Shown here: one piece after another, positions 35,714 through 45,980 of the stretch
Numbering within the stretch: the stretch's first letter is position 1
How the letters are laid out: each line of letters starts with the position of its first letter
Assembly (NCBI GenBank): GCA_016712635.1
Contig: JADJQS010000007.1
Coordinates: 62,001-126,000, forward strand
Length of the DNA stretch: 64,000 bases
Direction: 5' to 3'
Origin: Gammaproteobacteria bacterium
Lineage (GTDB): Bacteria > Pseudomonadota > Gammaproteobacteria > SZUA-140
The notes under the pieces: generated by a model
What the model was told of the DNA's origin: nothing
Database searches by the model: none
The model's input: the letters and a program-made list of their open reading frames with translations, nothing else
Made by a program: the position numbers and the translations under genes

Positions 35714-37147
35714 ATGACCGTTCGCACACGCTTCGCACCCAGTCCCACGGGCTACCTGCACATCGGCGGCGCCCGCACCGCGCTGTTCAGCTGGCTCTAT
35801 GCCCGCCGCCACGGCGGGACCTTCATCCTGCGCATCGAGGATACCGACATCGAGCGCTCGACCGCTGCCTCGGTGAACGCCATCCTCGAGGGCATGGCGT
35901 GGCTGGGGCTGGCCTGGGACGAGGGCCCGTTCGCGCAGAGCGAGCGCATGGATCGCTATAGAGAGGTGATCGGGCAACTGCTCGCCGCCGGCAAGGCCTA
36001 TCACTGCTATTGTTCGAAGGAGCGCCTCGAGGCGCTGCGCGAGGAGCAGATGGCGCGCAAGGAGAAGCCGCGCTATGACGGCCTGTGCCGCCACCGCAAG
36101 GGACCGCCGCCGGAAGGCATCAGCCCGGTGGTCCGCTTCTGCAACCCGCTCGACGGCGCCGTGGTGGTCGAGGACCGGATCCGCGGCCGCGTGGTGTTCG
36201 CCAACAGCGAGCTCGACGACCTCATCATCGCCCGTTCGGACGGCACGCCGACCTACAACTTCACCGTGGTGGTCGACGACTACGACATGAAGATCACCCA
36301 CGTGATCCGCGGCGACGACCACCTGAACAACACGCCGCGCCAGATGAACATCCTGCGCGCGCTCGGCGCCGAGCCGCCGCTGTACGCCCACGTACCGATG
36401 ATCCTCGGCGAGGACGGCAAGCGCCTGTCGAAGCGCCACGGTGCGGTGAGCGTGATGGCCTATCACGAGGAAGGCTTCCTGCCCGAGGCCCTGCTCAACT
36501 ACCTGGTGCGCCTCGGCTGGTCGCACGGGGACCAGGAGGTCTTCACCCTGGACGAGATGATCCGCCTGTTCGACATCACGGACGTGAACAACTCCGCCAC
36601 CGCCTTCAACACGGGCAAGCTGCTCTGGCTCAACCAGCATTATATAAAGGAGAGCCCCCCCGGGCACATCGCCCCGCAGCTGGCCTGGCAGCTCGGCCGC
36701 CTCGGGATCGACCCGGCGCAGGGCGGCCCGGACCTCGGCGACGTGGTCATGGTCCAGCGCGAACGCGCCAGGACGCTGAAGGAGATGGCCGAGATCAGCG
36801 CCTATTTCTACCAGGACTTCGCCCACTACGAGGCGGACGCCGCGAAGAAACACCTGACGGCCGCGGCGCGCGCGCCGCTGGCCCAGGTGCGTGCGGCGCT
36901 CGCCGCGCTGGAGTCCTGGACGCCCGAGCCGCTGCATCAGGCGGTGATCGCGACGGCCGAGGCGCTGGCGATCAAGCTCGGCAAGCTGGCGCAGCCGCTG
37001 CGCGTCGCGGTCAGCGGCCGCGGCGCGACGCCGGGTATCGACCAGACCCTGTGGCTGATCGGCCGCGAGGCGGTGCTGCGCCGCATCGACCGCGCTATCG
37101 CCTGGATCGACCACCACGGTTCCGAATCAACAGAAGGTGCGCACTGA
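35714..37147 (+). CDS. gltX: glutamyl-tRNA synthetase
   Basis: Class I aminoacyl-tRNA synthetase that charges tRNA-Glu. ATG 35714 was chosen because MTVRTRFAPSPTGYLHIGG is the usual N-terminus; an upstream TTG at 35705 extends it by three codons. Motifs: HIGH variant in YLHIGGARTA, a Cys-x-Cys pair (CYCSKERLEAL) with a distal Cys (YDGLCRHR) for the zinc site, and KMSKS variant in GKRLSKRHGAVSV. 477 residues, normal. Forms a two-gene unit with glnS one base downstream, while a tRNA-Glu gene lies 2 kb further on. Confidence 0.96.
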   Translation: MTVRTRFAPSPTGYLHIGGARTALFSWLYARRHGGTFILRIEDTDIERSTAASVNAILEGMAWLGLAWDEGPFAQSERMDRYREVIGQLLAAGKAYHCYCSKERLEALREEQMARKEKPRYDGLCRHRKGPPPEGISPVVRFCNPLDGAVVVEDRIRGRVVFANSELDDLIIARSDGTPTYNFTVVVDDYDMKITHVIRGDDHLNNTPRQMNILRALGAEPPLYAHVPMILGEDGKRLSKRHGAVSVMAYHEEGFLPEALLNYLVRLGWSHGDQEVFTLDEMIRLFDITDVNNSATAFNTGKLLWLNQHYIKESPPGHIAPQLAWQLGRLGIDPAQGGPDLGDVVMVQRERARTLKEMAEISAYFYQDFAHYEADAAKKHLTAAARAPLAQVRAALAALESWTPEPLHQAVIATAEALAIKLGKLAQPLRVAVSGRGATPGIDQTLWLIGREAVLRRIDRAIAWIDHHGSESTEGAH

Positions 37148-37148
37148 C

Positions 37149-38843
<1,695 letters not shown>

Positions 38844-38961
38844 ACGGCGTACCGCGGACCGCCATCATCCTGTGCGCTCCCGGACTGAGGTGTCCTCCTT
38901 AACACCTTGATCGGCAAGCGTGATCGTAGCGGCCGGGAGTTTTCCGGCGGCGTTTCTTTCC

Positions 38962-38990
38962 TTGACAGGACGGGAGGCGATGCCTTAAAG
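38962..38990 (+). promoter_or_regulatory. promoter of tRNA-Ala/tRNA-Glu
   Basis: Consensus -35 TTGACA (38962-38967), 17-bp spacer, weak -10 TTAAAG (38985-38990) and a GC-rich discriminator (TCCGCG). The tRNA-Ala 5' end is 21 bases further. The weak -10 fits a growth-rate-controlled tRNA promoter. Confidence 0.6.
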
Positions 38991-39010
38991 TCCGCGTCTT
39001 GTTCGCGGGC

Positions 39011-39086
<76 letters not shown>

Positions 39087-39146
39087 ATCCGGCCACCCGG
39101 GTAAAACCGGCCGGCCTCCCGCGCAACGCGTAAATTCTTGCCTCAG

Positions 39147-39223
39147 GTCCCCATCGTCTAGCCGGCCTAGGACATCGCCCTTTCACGGCGGTAACAGGGG
39201 TTCGAATCCCCTTGGGGACGCCA
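39147..39223 (+). tRNA. tRNA-Glu (anticodon TTC)
   Basis: 77-nt cloverleaf: acceptor GTCCCCA with TGGGGAC, anticodon stem TCGCC/GGCGG with loop CTTTCAC giving TTC, T-arm AGGGG/CCCCT with TTCGAAT, discriminator G and encoded CCA. The cognate synthetase gltX is 2 kb upstream on the same strand. Confidence 0.97.
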
Positions 39224-39815
39224 CTCCTTGATTTCGATCCGGGCCGCTGTCGATCCCGGTCAGGTTGATACCAATCACGGTCGTCACACCGGGCTGATTT
39301 GTGCTGACGCGCCGGTGCGCGCGCATCCTCCTGCAGTCTTTTTATCCGACGATCCCGGTTGAGTTCCTTGCCGGCGACCCAGGCGCCGCTCAAACGAATT
39401 GTGCCCGTACATTCCCGACGCCGGAACTCGGCCCGGTCATCCGCGGTCAGATTCCCTGTGGTGGCCTGCGGCGAGTCGGCCGGTCACCGGAGAGATCGCG
39501 CCCGGGTGCGATCGCGGGGATGCCGGCGAATCCATCGACACCGGGGTATCGATCATCGCCCACGTCTGACCCTTTCGTCATGGCCGGGGGTGGCGGATCC
39601 AAGGCGCCATCGGATCCGGAAGCCGGGGCGCAGTCCGGACGGGGCGTGCCCGGAGGAAAAATGGCCGTAGATCCAGTGGCGTAGATCATCGGAACGGCGG
39701 TCCGTGTTTATCGTGTAATATGGAACACGGATCTCGATACTTCAGTCGATTCTTCCGGTAAGACGTGAAGTTAGCGCTGACGTTTACAACAGCTTCTCAA
39801 GAAAGACGGCCTCCT
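39224..39815. other. non-coding stretch between tRNA-Glu and the repetitive lipoprotein
   Basis: 592 bases without a convincing gene. The only frames (127 codons from 39301, 103 from 39359) have Arg/Pro-rich shadow-like products, no plausible ribosome site and no recognisable motif. The last part (39701-39731) contains an inverted repeat around a -10-like TAATAT, listed separately. Confidence 0.5.
39701..39731 (+). promoter_or_regulatory. inverted repeat around a -10-like hexamer upstream of the lipoprotein
   Basis: TCCGTGTT (39701-39708) and AACACGGA (39724-39731) are exact inverted copies, with TAATAT (39716-39721) inside the 15-base spacer. This is 85 bases before the lipoprotein start. 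A repressor site over a promoter is a reasonable reading, but a hairpin is also possible. Confidence 0.4.
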
Positions 39816-42800
39816 ATGACCAGCCTGCTCATCCGATGTGTTGCGGTGATGTCCCTGCTCTCCCTGGCGGCCTGCGGCGGCGGCGGCGGAGGAGGTGGCG
39901 GCGGCGGTGAGGAAACGTCTTTCTCCATCGGCGGCACGATCAGCGGACTGGCCGGCACGGTGCAATTGCAGAACAACGGCGGCGATACCCTGTCGCGCTC
40001 CGCCAACGGCGCTTTCACCTTTGCAACGGAACTCGCCGATGACGCGGACTTTGATGTCACGGTGCTTGCACATCCCGTCAATCCCAACCAGACCTGTGTC
40101 GTCGGCAACGGTTCGGGTACGGTCGATGGCGCCGACATCACCAGCATCACGGTCAGCTGCACCACCAACACCTACACGATCGGCGGCACGATCAGCGGGC
40201 TTGTCGGCACGGTGGAATTGCAGAACAGCGGCGGCGACACCCTGGCGCGTTCCGCCAACGGGGATTTCACGTTTGCGACGGGCGTCGCCGACGGCGCCGC
40301 CTACGACGTCACCGTGGTCACCCAGCCAGGCGGACCGGGCCAGACCTGTGTCGCCGCCAATGCCACGGGCACGGTCAGCGGTTCCGCCGTCACGGACATC
40401 AGCATTACCTGCGTCACCAATACCTACACGATCGGCGGCACGATCAGCGGCCTCGCCGCCAGCACGACGATCGTGCTGCAGAATAACGGCGGTGACGCCC
40501 TGTCCCGCTCCGCCAACGGCGGATTCACCTTCCCGACGGCCGTTCCCGACGGCTCCGCCTACAACGTCACGGTGCAGACCCAGCCGGCAGGGCAGGTCTG
40601 TTCGGTGTCGAACGGCTCCGGCACGCTCGGCGGGTCGGGGGTCTCGAACGTGGGCGTCACCTGTCTCACGGCCTACACGGTCGGCGGCACGATCAGCGGG
40701 CTCGACGGCACGGTTACCCTGCAGAACAACGGCGTGGACGATCTCCCGGTCTCGATCAACGGCGGCTTCGCCTTTGCGACGAGGGTCGCCGACGGCGGCG
40801 CGTACAACGCCACCGTGCTGACGCAGCCGACCGGCCCCAATCAGACCTGTGTCCCGGCCGGCAACACCGGCACGGTCAACGGGGCGAATGTCACCGGCAT
40901 CAGTATTGCCTGCACTACCAACACCTACGCGGTGGGCGGCACGGTCAGCGGCCTCAGCGGCACGGTGGTCCTGCAGAACAACGGCGGCGACAATCTGACA
41001 ATCAGCGCTGACGGCAGTTTCGCCTTTCCGGTGGAGATCACCGACGGCACTGTTTACGCCGTCACGGTGTTCACCCAGCCCGATGAGCAGATCTGCTCGG
41101 TGTCCAACGGCAGCGGCACGCTCGGCGGGGCGGACGTCGACGCTGTGGCCGTGGTTTGCATCAACAGCTACGCCGTCGGCGGCACGGTCAGCGGCCTGAT
41201 CGGAACCGTCCAGTTGCAGAACAATGGCGGAGATACCCTGTCGGTTTCCGCCAACGGCGCCTTCGTTTTTGCCACGGCGCTCGCCGACGGCGCCGGCTAC
41301 AGCGTGGCCGTGCTGTTCCAGCCCGTCGGCCAGGTCTGCGCCGTTTCGAATAACACCGGTGTGCTCAGCGGTGCCGATGTCTCCGGCGTCATCGTCGACT
41401 GTGCGCCCGTTCTGAATCTGGAACTCGAGGGCATCAAGACCTTCCGCTTCACCTGGACGGATACCACCGGCGAGACCGGGTATCAACTGCTGGAGGATCC
41501 TGACGGCATCTCGGGCTATACCCAGATCGACACCCTCGCCGCCGATACCGTCAGCCACGACCTGGTGGTCTTCCTGCCGGGGCGGGTCAACGCCCGCTAT
41601 ATCCTGCAGGCCTGTAATGGCGGGGATTGCGTGGATTCGGCGCCAGTGAACGTGAGCGGGACGCTGGAGGCGGCGGTCGGCTATATCAAGGCATCGAACA
41701 CGAACACGTTAGATAGTTTCGGATCCGCGCTTGCGATGTCCGCCGACGGCGCCACGCTCGCCGTGGGCGCGCCCGGCGAGGACAGCGCGGCAGCGGTAAT
41801 TGGTGGTGTTGAAACAGACAACACGGCGGCCAGCGCGGGCGCGGTGTATGTCTTTACCAAAGCGGGCGGTACCTGGTCACAGCAGGCGTACATCAAGGCG
41901 TCGAATGCCCAGGCCTCGGACTTGTTCGGCAGTGCGCTCGTGCTTTCCGGCGATGGTGACACCCTGGCCGTGGGCGCGCCGGGGGAAGGCAGCGCGGCGA
42001 CCGACGTCGGCGGGAACGAGATCGATGACTGCAGTGCCGGCGTTCCGATCAATTGCGCCACAAACAGCGGCGCGGCCTACGTTTTCACACGCACGGCCGG
42101 CGTCTGGTCGCAGCAGGCCTATCTGAAGGCCTCGAACACCGAGGCCGGGGACAGATTCGGGGCCGAGCTGGCGCTTTCAGACGATGGAGACACCCTGGCT
42201 GTCGCCGCAATCGGGGAAGACAGTGCGGCTACCGGTATTGATTCGCTGAACGATACGGAGAACTGTACCACAGTGGGTGTCCATACCAACTGTGCCGATG
42301 GAAGCGGCGCGGTGTACGTGTTTACGCGCCTGGTCAATACCTGGTCCCATCAGTCCTACATCAAGGCCTCGAATACGCGCCCGTCGACATTTAACGAGAT
42401 AGGTGAGGTGGCTTCCACGGGGGAAAATTTCGGGAACGCTCTCGCGCTTTCCGAAAACGGCGATACCCTGGCGGTCGGCGCATGGCGTGAGTCCGGCAAA
42501 GTCACGGGTATCAACCAGACTCCACCCACATACGACGCGGATTTTTCCGGCGCTGTCTATGTCTTTACCCGTGCGGTTACGGTCTGGGATCAGGAGGCCT
42601 ACATCAAGGCCTCCAATGCAGAATTGGGAGACAGCTTCGGGTCAGCGGTGGCGCTCGCCGCTGATGGTAATACGCTGGCGGTAGGGGCGATCTATGAAGA
42701 CAGCGAGGCGACAGGGATCAACGTCGTGGATGCCCAGTTAGGTGCTTTTGCCCAGTTATCCGGCGCGGTCTATGTCTTCACCCGTGCCGTTACGGACTGG

Positions 42801-43232
42801 TCTCAGGAGGCCTATATCAAGGCGTCGAATACAAACATAAACGACAACTTTGGCAGCTCGGTCGCACTGAATGCTGACGGTGATATTCTCGCCGTGGGAG
42901 CTCCGGGCGAGGACAGTGCGTCTGTGGGTATCAATGGAGATCAATCGAGCAACGCGGCGGCCGATGCGGGCGCCGTTTATGTATTTACCCGCGGCGGCGT
43001 CGATGGTCCCAGCAGGCCTATGTCAAGGCCTCAAACACCGAAGCGTCGGACGGCTTCGGGAATGTGCTGGCGATCTCCGGCGACGGTGCGACACTGGCGG
43101 TCGCGGCTACTTCGGAAGATGGTGCGTCAACCGGACCCGACGGCGAACAGGCTGATAACGGCGCCCCTGAGGCCGGCGCGCTCTATCTGTACTGAGGAAG
43201 AGTATTTATGTGCGCCGGAGTTATTGTCTTGA
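39816..43232 (+). CDS. repetitive surface lipoprotein: six tandem modules plus FG-GAP propeller, frameshifted near the 3' end
   Basis: Begins with a lipoprotein signal (MTSLLIRCVAVMSLLSLAAC), then a run of 11 glycines, so ATG 39816 was preferred to GTG 39765. Six tandem ~80-residue modules follow (each with GGTISGL or GGTVSGL, a QTC or QxC and a closing Cys), a fibronectin-III-like segment (TFRFTWTDTTGETGYQLL) and FG-GAP propeller blades, each with YIKASNT..., FGSALALS-D/E-GDTLAVGA and GAVYVFTR. Six blades are in frame. At about 43002-43004 one base appears missing: shifting there gives WSQQAYVKASNTEASDGFG and GATLAVAATSEDGAS, a seventh blade ending at a TGA at 43193-43195. The unshifted frame runs through an unrelated tail to 43232. 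Likely an adhesin or ligand-binding surface protein; sequencing error or true mutation cannot be told apart. Confidence 0.85.
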   Translation: MTSLLIRCVAVMSLLSLAACGGGGGGGGGGGEETSFSIGGTISGLAGTVQLQNNGGDTLSRSANGAFTFATELADDADFDVTVLAHPVNPNQTCVVGNGSGTVDGADITSITVSCTTNTYTIGGTISGLVGTVELQNSGGDTLARSANGDFTFATGVADGAAYDVTVVTQPGGPGQTCVAANATGTVSGSAVTDISITCVTNTYTIGGTISGLAASTTIVLQNNGGDALSRSANGGFTFPTAVPDGSAYNVTVQTQPAGQVCSVSNGSGTLGGSGVSNVGVTCLTAYTVGGTISGLDGTVTLQNNGVDDLPVSINGGFAFATRVADGGAYNATVLTQPTGPNQTCVPAGNTGTVNGANVTGISIACTTNTYAVGGTVSGLSGTVVLQNNGGDNLTISADGSFAFPVEITDGTVYAVTVFTQPDEQICSVSNGSGTLGGADVDAVAVVCINSYAVGGTVSGLIGTVQLQNNGGDTLSVSANGAFVFATALADGAGYSVAVLFQPVGQVCAVSNNTGVLSGADVSGVIVDCAPVLNLELEGIKTFRFTWTDTTGETGYQLLEDPDGISGYTQIDTLAADTVSHDLVVFLPGRVNARYILQACNGGDCVDSAPVNVSGTLEAAVGYIKASNTNTLDSFGSALAMSADGATLAVGAPGEDSAAAVIGGVETDNTAASAGAVYVFTKAGGTWSQQAYIKASNAQASDLFGSALVLSGDGDTLAVGAPGEGSAATDVGGNEIDDCSAGVPINCATNSGAAYVFTRTAGVWSQQAYLKASNTEAGDRFGAELALSDDGDTLAVAAIGEDSAATGIDSLNDTENCTTVGVHTNCADGSGAVYVFTRLVNTWSHQSYIKASNTRPSTFNEIGEVASTGENFGNALALSENGDTLAVGAWRESGKVTGINQTPPTYDADFSGAVYVFTRAVTVWDQEAYIKASNAELGDSFGSAVALAADGNTLAVGAIYEDSEATGINVVDAQLGAFAQLSGAVYVFTRAVTDWSQEAYIKASNTNINDNFGSSVALNADGDILAVGAPGEDSASVGINGDQSSNAAADAGAVYVFTRGGVDGPSRPMSRPQTPKRRTASGMCWRSPATVRHWRSRLLRKMVRQPDPTANRLITAPLRPARSICTEEEYLCAPELLS
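39921..41402 (+). repeat. six tandem ~245-bp coding repeats
   Basis: DNA encoding the six modules of the surface lipoprotein. Starts are marked by SIGGTISGLAGT, TIGGTISGLVGT, TIGGTISGLAAS, TVGGTISGLDGT, AVGGTVSGLSGT and AVGGTVSGLIGT. Modules differ from one another by many substitutions, and some lack short loops, so they are not a recent exact duplication, but pairs of neighbours share nearly identical stretches that could recombine. Confidence 0.85.
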
Positions 43233-43494
43233 AATATACCCGCTCGGCGACGGATCGCATCGATCGTGTCGTCGATAGTGTCTGTTCGTACCGCCGTGCT
43301 GTGGTGATCTGCCGTTCCGTCCAGTGAGATAGCGTCTGATATTTCACCGCAAGCCACCTTTGCAGTGAGCAGGCGGGATCAGTAATTGTCTGATCATCAG
43401 ACGTATCACAATGTGGCGTATTTTGTTCGATGATTGGCGCGGCGCTTCTTCGGCGTGATAATAGGAACAGGTTTAGCCATCTCGGGAGATATTC

Positions 43495-43860
43495 ATGAGT
43501 CAGGCCGACGCATCCTCGATCCTGCGGGAATTTCTCGATGCCCTGGCCGGGCGTGATTTCTCGCGGGCGCGCGCCTGCCTGTCTGACCATGGCTTTGTCT
43601 ATTCCAGCCCGCTTTCCGTGTTCAGCGATCCCGATGCGTTCATCGTCGACATCTCCCGCCTGGGCTGCATACTGGAAAAACTCGAAACGAGGCGAATGTT
43701 TGCCGATGGCGCCGAGGTGTGCGTCATCGTCAACTTCGAGGTGCGCATGGCGGAGCTGAGTTCCATCGACGTGGCATTGTGGGCTTCCATCGAGGACGGC
43801 AGGATCATCACGATGAAGGCGTTCTTTGACGGGCGGAAATACGACGCCTTGTTCGAGTGA
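43495..43860 (+). CDS. SnoaL/NTF2-like protein
   Basis: 121-residue protein with the cone-shaped NTF2-like pattern: N-terminal helices (ASSILREFLDALAGRDFSRA, RACLSDHGFVY), then curved strands (RRMFADGAEVCVIVNFEV, SSIDVALWASIEDGRIITMK) and AFFDGRKYDALF at the end. Members are isomerases, hydratases or scaffolds; the catalytic residues of any one class are not obvious. No signal peptide. Stands alone after the frameshifted lipoprotein; the ~260 bases between hold nothing recognisable. Confidence 0.75.
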   Translation: MSQADASSILREFLDALAGRDFSRARACLSDHGFVYSSPLSVFSDPDAFIVDISRLGCILEKLETRRMFADGAEVCVIVNFEVRMAELSSIDVALWASIEDGRIITMKAFFDGRKYDALFE

Positions 43861-43908
43861 TAAGCCGGGGTTCAGCGGTTCCGGGCTGCTGAATACATCC
43901 CCGCCAGA

Positions 43909-45735
43909 TCAGGAAGGTGGTACGCGCCGTGGCCGAACGTGCCGAAGAAACTCAACCAGTGCCGAGGCGACGTTCGATATCGGATTGTTCCAGTCGTTAA
44001 TACGCGCCTGCCGGAACAGCCGCGCGGTCGGGTACCACGGGCTGTCCTCGCGCTGCAGCAGCCAGCGCCAATCCGGATTCGACGGCAGCAGGATCCATAC
44101 CGGCTTGCCGAGCGCGCCGGCGAGATGGGCGACGGAGGTATCGACCGTGACGACCAGGTCGAGGCATTCGATCAGCGCGGCGGTATCGTCGTAATCCTGC
44201 AGCGCGTCGCCGAAATGCCTGATCCCGGGCATGGACGCAAGGCTTGCGCGATCCTCCTCCCGTACTTCCTTCTGCAGGCTGACGAAGGTCGCTCCGGCAT
44301 CGAGCAGCGGGGCGAGCTCTTGGAGGCGGATGGAGCGGTTCGTGTCGTTCCTGTGCGTTGGGCGACCGGACCATGCGAGTCCGACGCGCGGCGTGTTTCC
44401 AGTCCCGAGCCGCGTGCGCCATGCGGCGACCTTCGCAGTGTCGGCGCTCAGGTAGGGAATGCCGGCGGGTATTGACTGCAGGTCCGTACCCAGGGCGAGC
44501 GGCAGGCTCATCAGCGGGCAATGGAGATCGAACGGCGGCAGCGGCGCGCCCTGCGCGACGATCTGTGCCGGCCCGGCCAGGCGGGCCAGCAGCGATGCCA
44601 GCGAGGGTTGCACCTGCAGGATCACCCGCGCGCCCCGATCCGCGACGAGCCGCGCGTAGCGACAGAACTGGAGCGTATCGCCAAATCCCTGCTCGGCATG
44701 GAGCAGGATGCCCCTGCCGTCAAGGTCCTCGCGTCCCAGCCACAGCGGCTGCGGGTAGTCGGGCGGGATTCCCGTGTCAGCCACCTTCCAGCGCCACTCG
44801 TATTCCGCCCAGCCCTGCCTGAAGTCCCCGTTCAGCAGGCGCTGCAGGCTGATGCAATAATGCGCCTCGGCGTGATCCGGTTGCAGCGCGATGACGCGCC
44901 TGAAACAGTCCAGCGCCTCTTCGCGCCGGGACAGGACGTCGAGGATGATGCCGCGATTGAGCCAGGCATCGGCGTATTCCGGTCTGAGCGCCAGCGCACG
45001 CTCGATGTCCGGCAGCGCCGCTTCCGGACAGTTCAGCTCGCGCAGGACGTTGCCGCGATTGTTCCATGCCTCGGCATAATCGGGTTTGAGCGCGAGGACC
45101 CGGCCATAACTCTCCAGGGCTTCTTCCTTGCGGCCGAGTTTGCGCAGGATGTTGCCGCGATTGAAATGCACCGGTGCGAGTTCGGGCCTGAGCGCCGCGG
45201 CGCGCTCATAGGAGGCGAGCGCCTCGTCTGTGCGCGACAGGGTCTCGAGCGCGTTGCCGCGGTTGAGCCAGGCCTCGGCGTAGCCGGGTTTCAGCGCGAG
45301 CGCCCGTTCGTATGCGGCCAGCGCCTCCTGCTGCCGCATCAGCGCCTGCAGGATCACGCCGCGGTTGAAGTGGACCTCGGCGATGCCGGGCTGCAATGCG
45401 AGTGCGCGATCCATGCTGGCCAGGGCCTCCTCATGCCGGCGCATGGCCATCAGAACATTGCCGCGATTGCAGATCGCGTTGACGGAGGACGGATCTACGG
45501 CGAGCGCGCGGTCGAGCAGGCGCAGGGATTCCTCGCCGCGGCCGAACTGGTATTCCAGCAGCGCGAGCATGCACAGCGCATCGAAGTTATGCGGTTCGGC
45601 CTGAACGATCCCGCGGTACAATGCGGCCGCCTGGGGCAGTTGGCCTGCGCGATGCAGCGCCTGCGCCTGCCGGAATGCCTCGACGGTATTCACGGGCGGG
45701 GTCTGCCGGAGCCGGGGCGCCATCCGGACCCGCAT
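43909..45735 (-). CDS. TPR protein with C-terminal GT9-like domain (paralogue 1)
   Basis: 608 residues. Residues ~15-310 hold about nine tetratricopeptide repeats of 34 residues (for example AEAWLNRGNALETLSRTDEA), a protein-protein scaffold. The C-terminal ~280 residues resemble the glycosyltransferase family 9/heptosyltransferase-like fold: GILLHAEQGFGDTLQFCRYA, VGLAWSGRPTHRND and the closing VVTVDTSVAHLAGALGKP followed by VWILLPSNPDWRWL. Proteins of this build are common in sulfur-oxidising and related Gammaproteobacteria; exact glycan substrate is unknown. A close paralogue lies at 55018-56988. ATG 45735 is used; ATG 45723 is an alternative start. Confidence 0.85.
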   Translation of the reverse strand: MRVRMAPRLRQTPPVNTVEAFRQAQALHRAGQLPQAAALYRGIVQAEPHNFDALCMLALLEYQFGRGEESLRLLDRALAVDPSSVNAICNRGNVLMAMRRHEEALASMDRALALQPGIAEVHFNRGVILQALMRQQEALAAYERALALKPGYAEAWLNRGNALETLSRTDEALASYERAAALRPELAPVHFNRGNILRKLGRKEEALESYGRVLALKPDYAEAWNNRGNVLRELNCPEAALPDIERALALRPEYADAWLNRGIILDVLSRREEALDCFRRVIALQPDHAEAHYCISLQRLLNGDFRQGWAEYEWRWKVADTGIPPDYPQPLWLGREDLDGRGILLHAEQGFGDTLQFCRYARLVADRGARVILQVQPSLASLLARLAGPAQIVAQGAPLPPFDLHCPLMSLPLALGTDLQSIPAGIPYLSADTAKVAAWRTRLGTGNTPRVGLAWSGRPTHRNDTNRSIRLQELAPLLDAGATFVSLQKEVREEDRASLASMPGIRHFGDALQDYDDTAALIECLDLVVTVDTSVAHLAGALGKPVWILLPSNPDWRWLLQREDSPWYPTARLFRQARINDWNNPISNVASALVEFLRHVRPRRVPPS

Positions 45736-45980
45736 CGCCTCGGGACACTGCGCGAGGTCGTCGCGGCGGAATCGGAAACGGCGGTTTGCGTGACGTTCAG
45801 CATGATCCTGTGGGTCGGGCGGCGCAGTCGGTCAGGGCGGCATCGCGGTGCCGGGACCGCCGTGATTGTTGTGTCTGCACGTCCATATTTTACGGGCTGC
45901 TGTGCTAGTATAGCCACTGGATTTGCGGGTGGTCCGTCCCGTCGAGGGGCGCGTCCGGCGGGCGAGGCGATGGTTGCGGC

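Noticed and set aside
39301..39684. 127-codon plus-strand frame after tRNA-Glu
   Set aside because: No ribosome site, Pro/Arg-rich, overlaps other equally poor frames; treated as non-coding.
39880..39915. GGC/GGA-rich tract as a DNA slippage or CRISPR-like repeat
   Set aside because: It encodes the poly-Gly linker after the lipobox; short, single tract, no spacers. It might vary in length but that cannot be judged here.
39771..41558. 595-codon minus-strand frame over the repeat region
   Set aside because: Repetitive Asp/Ala/Arg-rich shadow produced by the tandem coding repeats of the lipoprotein.
43183..43590. 135-codon minus-strand frame downstream of the lipoprotein
   Set aside because: Overlaps the start of the SnoaL-like gene and has no recognisable motif; unsupported.
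44880..45500. Regular ~102-bp similarity spacing as a DNA repeat array
   Set aside because: It is the 34-codon period of the TPR protein rather than an independent repeat.
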